9,577 nt of DNA, from NCBI GenBank assembly GCA_030592985.1, contig JAUVIB010000089.1, forward strand, positions 1 to 9,577, given 5' to 3'. This stretch comes from Calditrichaceae bacterium (GTDB lineage Bacteria; Calditrichota; Calditrichia; Calditrichales; Calditrichaceae). This document shows positions 1 through 7,160 of the stretch, piece by piece (within the stretch, counting starts at the first letter, position 1; every line of letters begins with the position of its first letter). A program made the position numbers and the translations under genes. The notes under the pieces were generated by a model, which worked only from the letters and a program-made list of their open reading frames with translations, made no database searches and had not been told where the DNA came from.

Positions 1-1
1 A

Positions 2-658
2 AAGGACGTTTATAAAACCTATAATAGCGGGCCCCAGGCAGTTGAAGTTTTAAAAGGCGTCACTCTTGAGATAAATACGGGTGAAATTGTGGGTATTATG
101 GGACCTTCGGGTGTGGGTAAAAGCACCTTGCTGCACTTAATCGGAATGCTTGATAGTCCAACTTCCGGAGAGGTAATTCTGAATGGCAAAGATGTTCAGA
201 AATTAAAAGATGATACTTTAGCAAAATACAGGAATAAAATGGTAGGTTTTGTGTTCCAGTTTCATCACCTGCTTCCCGAATTTACGGCGTTGGAAAATGT
301 TATGATTCCGGCCATGATGTATGGAAATAAGGATATTGAAAAGAAAGAAGAGTTTGCCAAATATATTTTGAACGAAGTAGGTCTTTCAAACCGTATGAGC
401 CACAAACCAAATGAACTCTCCGGGGGCGAGCAGCAGCGTGTAGCCGTTGCCCGGGCGCTGATAAACAATCCCCAGGTGCTTTTGACCGACGAGCCAACCG
501 GAAATTTGGATAAACACAACAGTGAAGCGTTATATGATTTATTACTGGATATCAATCAAAAATTAAAACAGACTTTGGTTATTGTTACACATGATGACCA
601 AATTGAACAAGCAGCCACCAGAATTATACATTTAGACGACGGTAAGGTTGTAATTTAG
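2..658 (+). CDS. lolD: LolD-type lipoprotein-releasing ABC transporter ATP-binding protein (5' end cut off)
   Basis: This is the ATPase subunit of a LolCDE/MacB-type ABC transporter. LolD powers release of lipoproteins from the inner membrane to the periplasmic carrier LolA. The frame is open from the left edge, so 218 residues are visible and only about 5-15 N-terminal residues should be missing; an internal GTG at 89 lies too close to the Walker A motif to be the true start. Visible motifs, numbered on the visible chain, are Walker A GPSGVGKST (34-42), a Q-loop FVFQFHHLLPEFTALENV typical of LolD, the signature LSGGEQQRVAVARAL starting at 139, Walker B plus D-loop VLLTDEPTGNLD (159-170) and the H-loop histidine at 197 (VTHDD). 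All ATPase residues are intact. The permease partner (LolC/E) is not in the window and probably lies upstream. LolD, MacB and FtsE are close relatives, so the export substrate is inferred from the Q-loop and overall similarity. Confidence 0.88.
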   Translation, partial: KDVYKTYNSGPQAVEVLKGVTLEINTGEIVGIMGPSGVGKSTLLHLIGMLDSPTSGEVILNGKDVQKLKDDTLAKYRNKMVGFVFQFHHLLPEFTALENVMIPAMMYGNKDIEKKEEFAKYILNEVGLSNRMSHKPNELSGGEQQRVAVARALINNPQVLLTDEPTGNLDKHNSEALYDLLLDINQKLKQTLVIVTHDDQIEQAATRIIHLDDGKVVI

Positions 659-689
659 AACAACTTAATTTAATCTACTTCATTAACCT

Positions 690-2786
690 ATGTCTCCTGC
701 CCAAAATAAAGAATATGAGCTGCAATATATAAAAGGTGTTGGTCCGAAGCGTGCGCAAGTTCTTGCACAAAAGGGAATAAATACACTAACGGATTTAGTT
801 GAATTCTATCCTAGACGATATGTAGATCGTAGTAACATAGTTTCGTTAAATCAATTACAGCCGGATCAGGATGTAACGGTAATAGGGAAAATTGAAGCCG
901 TCGGTATTCGAAAACTGCGCAAACAGGTATTTTATCTCGTTATAAGTGATGGTAAAGGATTATTAGAAGCTGTTTGGTTTAATTCGATACATTTTTTTAA
1001 AGACCTTTTTAAAGTAGGAGAGTGGATTTCGTTATCCGGTAAAGTGCAGTTTTATCGCGGATACCAGTTAACTCATCCTGATTATGACCGTCTCGGCGAT
1101 AGTGAAATCGGTGAACTATTGAATACGGGTAAGATTATTTCACTCTATCCCGGTTCGGAAGAATTCAAAAAAGCACGAATTAATTCAGGTACCTTTAGAA
1201 AGATATTTTCAAATTTATTCCATGATAAAATTAAATCTTTTCGGGACCCTTTGCCAGTGAAGCTTCGACGTAAGTATCACTTTGCCGAACGTAGCGTGAT
1301 TTTAGAACATATACATCTTCCTGAATCACAAACGAGTCTCGAGAAAGCGATTAATAGAATTAAATATGAAGAATTTTTTTACCTGCAGTTGATGTTTGCC
1401 TTGCAAAAAGAACATACCTCGAGTAAACCGAATGGGATTGCTTTCGGGCGAAATAGTGTTCTTCTTTCCCAACTTTTTAAAAGCCTTCCATTTGAGATGA
1501 CCGGCGCCCAGAAACGTGTTGTGCGTGAAATCAGGGAAGATATGCGGAAAAATGAGCCAATGAACCGCCTGCTTCAGGGAGATGTGGGGTCGGGGAAAAC
1601 ACTGGTAGCCTTAATGATTATGCTGGTAGCTCTTGATAACGGATACCAGGCTGCTATCATGGCGCCTACCGAAATATTAGCTGAACAGCATTATATTAAT
1701 ATCTCAAAAATGGTATCACCTTTCGCGGTTAACGTTAATCTTCTAACAGGTAAAACGACACAATCACAGAGAAAAAAAATTAATGATCAGCTAAAAACAA
1801 AAGAACCCCAAATTTTAATCGGCACACAGGCGCTTATTCAGGATTCGGTAGGATTTGAAAAACTCGGTCTGGTTGTCATTGACGAGCAGCACCGTTTTGG
1901 TGTAATGCAGCGTGGGGCCTTAATCACCAAGGGGTTAAATATTGATATTTTAGTAATGACCGCCACACCAATCCCCAGAACCCTGGCCTTAACTGCCTAC
2001 GGGAATCTCGACGTATCTGTATTGGATGAATTACCGGCAAACCGCAAACCAATTGTAACGGCCTGGCGATTTGATAATAGCGCTGAAAAAATTTATTCTT
2101 TTATCCGCGAACGTGTTCTTGCCGGGGAGCAGGCGTATATTATTTATCCATTGGTTGAAGAGAGTGAAAAAATGGATTTAAAAGCAGCCACAGAAGGTTT
2201 TGAGTTTCTGACATCGGGACCTTTTAAGGATATGAAGGTTGGTTTACTGCATGGAAGGATGAAGGCGCCTGAAAAGGAAAAAATAATGAATTTGTTTCTC
2301 AAAAATAAAATTAATATTTTAGTAACAACCACAGTGGTCGAAGTGGGAGTTGATGTCGCTAATGCAACCATTATGCTCATTGAACATGCGGAAAGATTTG
2401 GTTTATCTCAATTACACCAGCTTAGAGGGCGGGTGGGCAGAAGTGATAAAAAATCCTATTGTATATTAAAAACACCGCATAATATTGGCGAGACGGCCCA
2501 GCAGAGAAATAAAATCATGATAGAAACCAATGATGGTTTTTTAATAGCTGAAAAAGACCTGGAACTGCGCGGGTGGGGTGATTTTTTCGGAACGAAACAG
2601 AGTGGAATGCCTGAATTTAAACTAGCTAATCCTATACGTGACCGGGAAATTTTAGAGAAAGCCCGCAGAGACGCTTTTGAGATTGTTCTATCTGATCCGC
2701 AATTAAGATTACCGGAACATTCAGGTCTGCATTATCAGTTGAAAACAAAATTTAAAGAACGTATGGAATTAATAAATATCAGTTAA
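690..2786 (+). CDS. recG: ATP-dependent DNA helicase RecG
   Basis: RecG is a cytoplasmic double-strand DNA translocase that remodels stalled replication forks and branch-migrates Holliday junctions and R-loops. The product has 698 residues, a normal full length. An N-terminal helix-hairpin-helix-like segment (YIKGVGPKRAQVL, about 13-25) precedes the OB-fold wedge domain (about 60-135) that splits the junction. The superfamily 2 motor follows: motif I GDVGSGKT (297-304), DEQH box (398-401) followed by RFGVMQRG, motif III TATPIPRT (424-431) and motif VI QLRGRVGRS (577-585). The C-terminal region after 600 has the RecG pattern (EKDLELRGWGDFFGTKQSG). The ATG start gives the usual N-terminus, but no purine-rich SD is visible in the 31 bp after the preceding stop, so translation may depend on read-through from the upstream gene or on an SD-independent leader. 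It is probably co-transcribed with its neighbours on both sides. Confidence 0.97.
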   Translation: MSPAQNKEYELQYIKGVGPKRAQVLAQKGINTLTDLVEFYPRRYVDRSNIVSLNQLQPDQDVTVIGKIEAVGIRKLRKQVFYLVISDGKGLLEAVWFNSIHFFKDLFKVGEWISLSGKVQFYRGYQLTHPDYDRLGDSEIGELLNTGKIISLYPGSEEFKKARINSGTFRKIFSNLFHDKIKSFRDPLPVKLRRKYHFAERSVILEHIHLPESQTSLEKAINRIKYEEFFYLQLMFALQKEHTSSKPNGIAFGRNSVLLSQLFKSLPFEMTGAQKRVVREIREDMRKNEPMNRLLQGDVGSGKTLVALMIMLVALDNGYQAAIMAPTEILAEQHYINISKMVSPFAVNVNLLTGKTTQSQRKKINDQLKTKEPQILIGTQALIQDSVGFEKLGLVVIDEQHRFGVMQRGALITKGLNIDILVMTATPIPRTLALTAYGNLDVSVLDELPANRKPIVTAWRFDNSAEKIYSFIRERVLAGEQAYIIYPLVEESEKMDLKAATEGFEFLTSGPFKDMKVGLLHGRMKAPEKEKIMNLFLKNKINILVTTTVVEVGVDVANATIMLIEHAERFGLSQLHQLRGRVGRSDKKSYCILKTPHNIGETAQQRNKIMIETNDGFLIAEKDLELRGWGDFFGTKQSGMPEFKLANPIRDREILEKARRDAFEIVLSDPQLRLPEHSGLHYQLKTKFKERMELINIS

Positions 2787-2790
2787 GGAA
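2785..2790 (+). promoter_or_regulatory. Shine-Dalgarno site supporting the TTG start
   Basis: AAGGAA begins inside the recG stop codon and ends five bases before the TTG at 2796. It decides the start of the flavoprotein gene, because no in-frame ATG lies between it and the FAD-binding motif. Its overlap with the stop suggests translational coupling to recG. Confidence 0.6.
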
Positions 2791-2795
2791 TTATT

Positions 2796-4235
2796 TTGAT
2801 AATTGAAAAAGAATATGAATGCTGTATCCTTGGCGCCGGTCCTGCCGGACTTGGAGCTGCCTTGGAATTAGCAGAAAACGGTGTTAAAGATATTGTAATA
2901 ATTGATAAAAATAAAATTGTCGGCGGGCTTTCGAGAACAGAGGTATATGACGGTTATCGATTTGATGTAGGGCCCCATCGTTTTTTTTCAAAAAATTCTG
3001 AGATAAACGATTTATGGAGAAAAACTTTAGGAAATGATTTTATTCCGGTTGAGAGACTGACGAGAATCTATTATAAAAATAAATATTTTAATTATCCCAT
3101 TAAGGCTGTCGACGCTTTAATGAAAATGGGAATTATTGAATCGACTCATGCATTGCTTTCATTCTTTTCGGCGCAGATAACGAAAAAAAATATAGAAGCA
3201 CAAACTTTTGAAGATTGGATAATCCAAAAATTTGGAGAAAAGTTATATACAACCTTTTTTAAAACCTATACCGAAAAAGTTTGGGGCATCCCTTGTAACC
3301 AAATTGGCGCAGAATTGGCTGCGCAGAGAATTAAAGGTTTAGATATCCTTCAGGTGATAAAGTCATCCCTACAATTTAAGACATCAAAAAATATCAAGAC
3401 TCTTGTTGAGCAGTTTGATTATCCCAGAAAGGGCGCCGGGCAAATGTATGAAGCAATGGCTGACCGTGTTGTAGAAAAGGGAGCAGATATTCTACTGGAC
3501 AGTAAAGTAAAATCATTTAATCGTACCGGGAATACAATTAATTCTGTAATAATTGAAGATGATAACGGCAATGAAATAGCTATAAAAGCAAAAAGTTATT
3601 TTAACAGTATTCCGCTTACACATTTTTACCAATTATTAAATCCGGCAGAAAGTTCGAGTATAAAAAATGCCGTAGATGCTTTATATTATCGGGAACATAT
3701 TACTGTGAATTTTATTATTGACGGTGTAGATATTTTTCCTGATCAATGGATTTATGTGCATGATTCGAATGTTAAAATGGCTCGACTGGCCAATTATAAT
3801 AATTTTTCTAAAGAGATGGTTAACGGAAAAAATAAAACAGCGGTTAGTGTTGAATATTTTGTTTTTAAAACGGATGATTTGTGGAGTTTATCTGATAACG
3901 AATTAAAAGAGCTGGCCATGGATGAGTTGTCATACGTTAATCTTGTTGATAAAGAAAAAGTGGAACAGGGCTGGATTATTCGGGAAACGGAAAGCTATCC
4001 AACCTATTATCTTGGTTACCAGGAACATTATGATATTTTAAAAAATAAATTACAGCAATATATAAATGTGCATCCTATAGGAAGAGGCGGTTTATATAAA
4101 TATAATAACCAGGACCATTCAACGCTAAGTGGAATATTAGCGGCAAGAAATTATCTCCAAACGGATGGTAGTCCTTATAATATTTGGAATATCAATATCG
4201 ATGCAGAATATCATGAGGACGCTGTACGTGAATAA
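2796..4235 (+). CDS. FAD/NAD(P)-dependent oxidoreductase, protoporphyrinogen oxidase / UDP-galactopyranose mutase-like
   Basis: This 479-residue flavoprotein has a Rossmann dinucleotide fold at its N-terminus: GAGPAG (13-18), an acidic residue ending the second strand (Asp37) and the GGLSRT loop (43-48) that contacts FAD. A conserved segment YRFDVGPHRFF (54-64) follows. The C-terminal FAD motif starts at GRGG (429-432) and continues YKYNNQDHS and GILAARNYL. This architecture belongs to the amine oxidase / HemY-like superfamily, which also contains UDP-galactopyranose mutases. True haem synthesis is unlikely because the neighbours are envelope glycan genes (GtrA and YfhO) and no haem gene is present. 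A sugar redox or isomerisation role on a nucleotide- or lipid-linked sugar is inferred, not shown. The start is TTG: it alone keeps the whole FAD motif, and it has an AAGGAA SD five bases upstream that overlaps the recG stop. Confidence 0.8.
   Translation: MIIEKEYECCILGAGPAGLGAALELAENGVKDIVIIDKNKIVGGLSRTEVYDGYRFDVGPHRFFSKNSEINDLWRKTLGNDFIPVERLTRIYYKNKYFNYPIKAVDALMKMGIIESTHALLSFFSAQITKKNIEAQTFEDWIIQKFGEKLYTTFFKTYTEKVWGIPCNQIGAELAAQRIKGLDILQVIKSSLQFKTSKNIKTLVEQFDYPRKGAGQMYEAMADRVVEKGADILLDSKVKSFNRTGNTINSVIIEDDNGNEIAIKAKSYFNSIPLTHFYQLLNPAESSSIKNAVDALYYREHITVNFIIDGVDIFPDQWIYVHDSNVKMARLANYNNFSKEMVNGKNKTAVSVEYFVFKTDDLWSLSDNELKELAMDELSYVNLVDKEKVEQGWIIRETESYPTYYLGYQEHYDILKNKLQQYINVHPIGRGGLYKYNNQDHSTLSGILAARNYLQTDGSPYNIWNINIDAEYHEDAVRE
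4215..4219 (+). promoter_or_regulatory. Shine-Dalgarno site favouring the GTG start of the GtrA-family gene
   Basis: GAGGA lies within the 3' end of the flavoprotein gene, eight bases before the GTG at 4228. It is the only good ribosome-binding sequence near the candidate starts of the GtrA-family gene, hence the choice of GTG over the upstream ATGs. Confidence 0.45.
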
Positions 4236-4686
4236 GCTTAATCAAGAAACAGTACATCAAGTATATAAATATATCCTCTTTTCGGGATTGGCTGTGCTTA
4301 TAAATATTGTTTCCCGAATGGTTCTGTCAAATTACCTGAATATGGTATATTATTTGGCTATCACAACAGCATATATTCTTGGTATGATTGTTAATTTTGT
4401 ATTAAATAAAAATTATAATTTCCCTGAAGGACCAAGAAAATATTATCAGGAACTACGGACTTTTATGGTTATTTCATTTATCGGTTTATTTTTAACTAAT
4501 GGGATGGCTTACCTTATATTAATGCTAATCCAATCACAATCAGAAATCATCTATAAAAAAAGCATTGCACATATTCTCGCTGTTGGATTTGTTTCAATAT
4601 ATAGTTTTATAGCGCACAAATTACTAACGTACAAAGGTGGAATAAGAGAGAGCGTTAAAGTTTATTATAAAAAACATATTAATTGA
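4228..4686 (+). CDS. GtrA-family four-helix membrane protein
   Basis: GtrA-like proteins are small inner-membrane proteins thought to help translocate polyprenyl-phosphate-linked sugars for decoration of O-antigen, teichoic acid or arabinogalactan. With the GTG start chosen here the product has 152 residues, within the family range, and four hydrophobic helices at about 14-34, 39-59, 79-101 and 113-135. Family marks are the N-terminal YKYILFSGLAVLIN pattern and VNFVLNKNYNF (55-65) after helix 2, followed by a charged loop. The GTG at 4228 is preferred because GAGGA sits eight bases before it; in-frame ATGs at 4213, 4201 and 4165 would add 5, 9 or 21 residues and lack a clear SD. Any of these starts overlaps the end of the upstream flavoprotein gene, by 8 bp for the GTG. 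The usual partner, a GtrB-type polyprenyl-phosphate glycosyltransferase, is not visible in the window. Confidence 0.85.
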   Translation: MNKLNQETVHQVYKYILFSGLAVLINIVSRMVLSNYLNMVYYLAITTAYILGMIVNFVLNKNYNFPEGPRKYYQELRTFMVISFIGLFLTNGMAYLILMLIQSQSEIIYKKSIAHILAVGFVSIYSFIAHKLLTYKGGIRESVKVYYKKHIN

Positions 4687-4695
4687 GGTGTCAAA

Positions 4696-7023
4696 ATGGG
4701 TAAAAGATCAAGCAATCAGCCCAGAAAAAAGTCTAAGGAAATAATTAATCCTGCCGCAAGCAATAAAAAGAAGAAAATGATAAATTGGGAAAGTCCGCCT
4801 CAATGGCTGCCCTATACTATTTTTCTTATTGTAACGTTCTTTTATTTTAGGGAACAAATATTCGGGACATTTTATTTTTGGGCAAGTTTTATGTCCGATT
4901 TTAATGAATTACACATTCCCTACCAAACATTCGCCATCGAAAATATCAAATCCTTTCATCTTCCATTTTGGAATCCTTATACTTTTAATGGAATGCCGTT
5001 TTTAGCGGATATACAGATTGGATTTTTTTATCCTTTTAATTTTTTACTTTTTCTCTTTGTTAAGGCAGGAGATTTACCCGTTAAAGCGCTTGAGTATCAA
5101 ATTATTTTTCATTTTTTTATTGCTCAGGTTTCCATGTATCTACTATCTCGTGAATTAAAAATCAGTGTTTTCGGAAGTATTATTGCCGCCCTATCTTTTT
5201 CTTTTTCAGGTATATTAGTATTTAGAATAATTATTCAAACTTTTATATATCAACTCGTATGGCTTCCATTAATCTTTCTTTTATTCTATAAGATCATAAA
5301 TGAGATGAAATTAAAGTATTCTCTATTAGCCGGGTTATTATTGGGAATGCTGCTGCTTACCGGGCATCCGCAAGCTTTTTTTTATAACAGTCTCTTTATT
5401 CTATTCTTTATTGGCTATTCAGTCATTATAGGAATTACTAAAAAAGAACTTAGTGGAAAACAACTTTTCAGTTTACTATTTCTTTCCGGATTACCTTTCT
5501 TTATCGCCATAGGAATTTCCGCTATTCAGATATTTCATACTTTTGAACTGGCGTCGCTGTCAAGAAGGACGTTATTAACATTACAAGAAGCTGCCGACGG
5601 TTCCCTGCAGGCCAAACAACTTCTTACGGCGTTTATCCCAAAACTGTTTGGTTCTACTGATATGATGCGTGACCATATTCCCTTTTATCTCGAAAACAAG
5701 GGGTATATTTATTGGGAAACCGGATTCTATTTTGGTTTAACCGCGGTTGTTTTAGGAGTCATTGGCTGGGTTAAACAATATACAACCCGTCTGAGTGTAT
5801 TTATGGCAATTATAGCGTTGTTTGGCTTTCTGCATGCATTGGGCACAAATGGGTTTTTATTTCAAATATTGTTTCAATTGCCGCTATTTGACAAATTCCG
5901 TTTTCCGGTACGGACAATGTACTATGTGGTTTTTGTTTTTACTCTGTTTGCAGGATTTGGATTTGATGCCCTGAAAAATCAGGCAAAAGGAGAAAATCGT
6001 CTATTAATTCTCATATCAATTTCGATGCCCGTACTTATTACGTTTTCTATTTATAGTGGGATTTTTACTAATTTGTTGGGAACGCCCGATAAATTTATAT
6101 CAGCAGTTGAGGATTATTCCCTAATAGCGATCTTCCTGTCTCTCATAATCGGCGTCATTGTTTTTCTTTTTATGAATAAAAAATTACCGGCAGCGGTTGC
6201 AGGGTTATTATTTGTTGTAATGATTATAATTGATTTGAATATCAATCTTGGGTCTTTTAAAAATTCCAAGGTTAGTTCAAAGCAAGCCTATAAAATTGAT
6301 AAAAACATGGAAAATATGTTAAAAGCTAAACCACCCAATGAAATATTCCGGGTTAAAATGCGAAATAAATATGTTTTACCCATCCAGAGAAATTCCGGAT
6401 TGGTAAATAAGATAATGTTATTTGAAGGATTTAATCCGCTGCAGCTTTTAAAGAAAACGCCACCGGGTAAGAAATCTTTAGATTTATTATCCGTAAAGTA
6501 CCAGATTGAAACAGATTTAGAAAATAAACGGTCGTATTTTAAAGAGAGAAATACTTTTTTTGCCCATGCAAGGATGACTTTTAGAAGCAAAACATTTTTA
6601 GAAAAAGAGATGATTCAAGTAATGAAATCTGAAAAAGTTGATTATAAAAATATATCACTTGTTGAAAAGAAATTATCCATAACAATAGCTCAGAAAGACA
6701 TAGATTCCGTGATAAGTTCTGTCAAATGTCTGCAATATACACCCGATTACCAAAAATATGAAGTCAATTCTGATGAAAATGGAATACTTAATCTCAGTGA
6801 AGTATGGTACCCTGCCTGGAAAGCTCAAATAGACGGAATAGATACAGAGATATTAAGAGTAAATTATTGTCTTCGGGGAATTGAAGTCCCGAAAGGCAAG
6901 CATATTATAGAAATGCGCTATAAATCTCAATATTTTTTTTGGGGGGCCATCATAACTATCATCACTCTATTGCTTGTTTTTAGTCTTTTAGTCACAAGAA
7001 ATCGTTTGCATAAGGCATTATAA
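4696..7023 (+). CDS. YfhO-family polytopic membrane protein, putative GT-C type glycosyltransferase
   Basis: This 775-residue membrane protein fits the YfhO family, whose Gram-positive members are implicated in transferring sugars from polyprenyl carriers to surface polymers. After a lysine-rich cytoplasmic tail of about 35 residues, roughly 12-14 hydrophobic helices run from 37 to about 515. A soluble domain follows (about 520-735), then a final helix (about 745-768). Family hallmarks are the first outside loop with Asp68 in a SDFNELHIPYQ context, the likely GT-C catalytic acid, followed by FWNPYTFNGMPF (91-102). The YPAWKAQIDG motif (705-714) in the C-terminal domain and the GKHIIEMRY strand before the last helix are also typical. 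The ATG has a GAGGTG SD five bases away, next to the preceding TGA, so translation is probably coupled to gtrA. Codons are strongly A/T-ending and T-rich, as expected for membrane segments. Acceptor and donor are unknown. Confidence 0.85.
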   Translation: MGKRSSNQPRKKSKEIINPAASNKKKKMINWESPPQWLPYTIFLIVTFFYFREQIFGTFYFWASFMSDFNELHIPYQTFAIENIKSFHLPFWNPYTFNGMPFLADIQIGFFYPFNFLLFLFVKAGDLPVKALEYQIIFHFFIAQVSMYLLSRELKISVFGSIIAALSFSFSGILVFRIIIQTFIYQLVWLPLIFLLFYKIINEMKLKYSLLAGLLLGMLLLTGHPQAFFYNSLFILFFIGYSVIIGITKKELSGKQLFSLLFLSGLPFFIAIGISAIQIFHTFELASLSRRTLLTLQEAADGSLQAKQLLTAFIPKLFGSTDMMRDHIPFYLENKGYIYWETGFYFGLTAVVLGVIGWVKQYTTRLSVFMAIIALFGFLHALGTNGFLFQILFQLPLFDKFRFPVRTMYYVVFVFTLFAGFGFDALKNQAKGENRLLILISISMPVLITFSIYSGIFTNLLGTPDKFISAVEDYSLIAIFLSLIIGVIVFLFMNKKLPAAVAGLLFVVMIIIDLNINLGSFKNSKVSSKQAYKIDKNMENMLKAKPPNEIFRVKMRNKYVLPIQRNSGLVNKIMLFEGFNPLQLLKKTPPGKKSLDLLSVKYQIETDLENKRSYFKERNTFFAHARMTFRSKTFLEKEMIQVMKSEKVDYKNISLVEKKLSITIAQKDIDSVISSVKCLQYTPDYQKYEVNSDENGILNLSEVWYPAWKAQIDGIDTEILRVNYCLRGIEVPKGKHIIEMRYKSQYFFWGAIITIITLLLVFSLLVTRNRLHKAL

Positions 7024-7075
7024 TATTGTAATTTAATTGTCTTGTCAAAAATTAAAAATTTACAGATTTTAGTAT

Positions 7076-7105
7076 TTGTATTTGTTAATAAGCTGAATAT
7101 ATAAC
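7076..7105 (+). promoter_or_regulatory. Possible sigma70-like promoter for the aldehyde dehydrogenase
   Basis: TTGTAT (7076-7081) and TATAAC (7100-7105) are separated by 18 bases in an AT-rich stretch. They lie upstream of a 5' leader of about 50 bases before the ATG at 7161. The -35 box matches poorly (three of six). A promoter is expected here because the gene before it encodes an unrelated envelope function and the gap is 137 bp. In this 137-bp gap I also see a short direct repeat of TATTTG (7073-7084), the hairpin listed separately and no GC-rich terminator. Confidence 0.3.
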
Positions 7106-7118
7106 CACCTTAACGTGG
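7105..7118 (+). other. Small hairpin in the aldehyde dehydrogenase leader
   Basis: CCAC (7105-7108) can pair with GTGG (7115-7118) across a six-base loop. The same left arm, extended as AACCACCT (7103-7110), can instead pair with the SD region AGGAGGTT (7149-7156) at seven of eight positions. It is listed because the two pairings exclude each other; no function is shown. Confidence 0.3.
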
Positions 7119-7148
7119 AGTGAAATAGTAATATTATATAATTTTAAC

Positions 7149-7154
7149 AGGAGG
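7149..7154 (+). promoter_or_regulatory. Strong Shine-Dalgarno site of the aldehyde dehydrogenase gene
   Basis: AGGAGG lies six bases before the ATG at 7161. It is the strongest ribosome-binding site in the window, and it points to a highly translated gene unless masked by the leader pairing noted nearby. Confidence 0.75.
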
Positions 7155-7160
7155 TTGTAA

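Noticed and set aside
265..555. Open frames on the minus strand across the lolD-type gene (also 300-497)
   Set aside because: They lie wholly inside a gene with intact ABC ATPase motifs on the other strand, show no recognisable domain, and look like shadow frames.
2144..2380. Minus-strand open frame inside recG
   Set aside because: It overlaps the conserved helicase domain of recG and encodes a low-complexity serine/threonine/valine-rich product with no known features.
4165..4227. Upstream ATG starts (4165, 4201, 4213) for the GtrA-family gene
   Set aside because: They lack a clear SD and extend the overlap into the flavoprotein gene, and family proteins usually begin close to the first helix; they remain possible alternatives.
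6288..6590. Minus-strand open frame inside the YfhO-family gene
   Set aside because: It is antisense to a continuous 775-codon gene and shows no family motif or supporting ribosome-binding site.
7047..7062. Possible terminator after the YfhO-family gene (AAATT AAA AATTT symmetry)
   Set aside because: The stem would be made only of A-T pairs with a three-base loop and no proper T-tract, so it is not supportable as a terminator.
7137..7142. Perfect TATAAT in the aldehyde dehydrogenase leader
   Set aside because: Transcription from it would begin near 7149, inside the SD itself, and there is no -35 element at the right distance, so it is probably a by-product of AT-richness.
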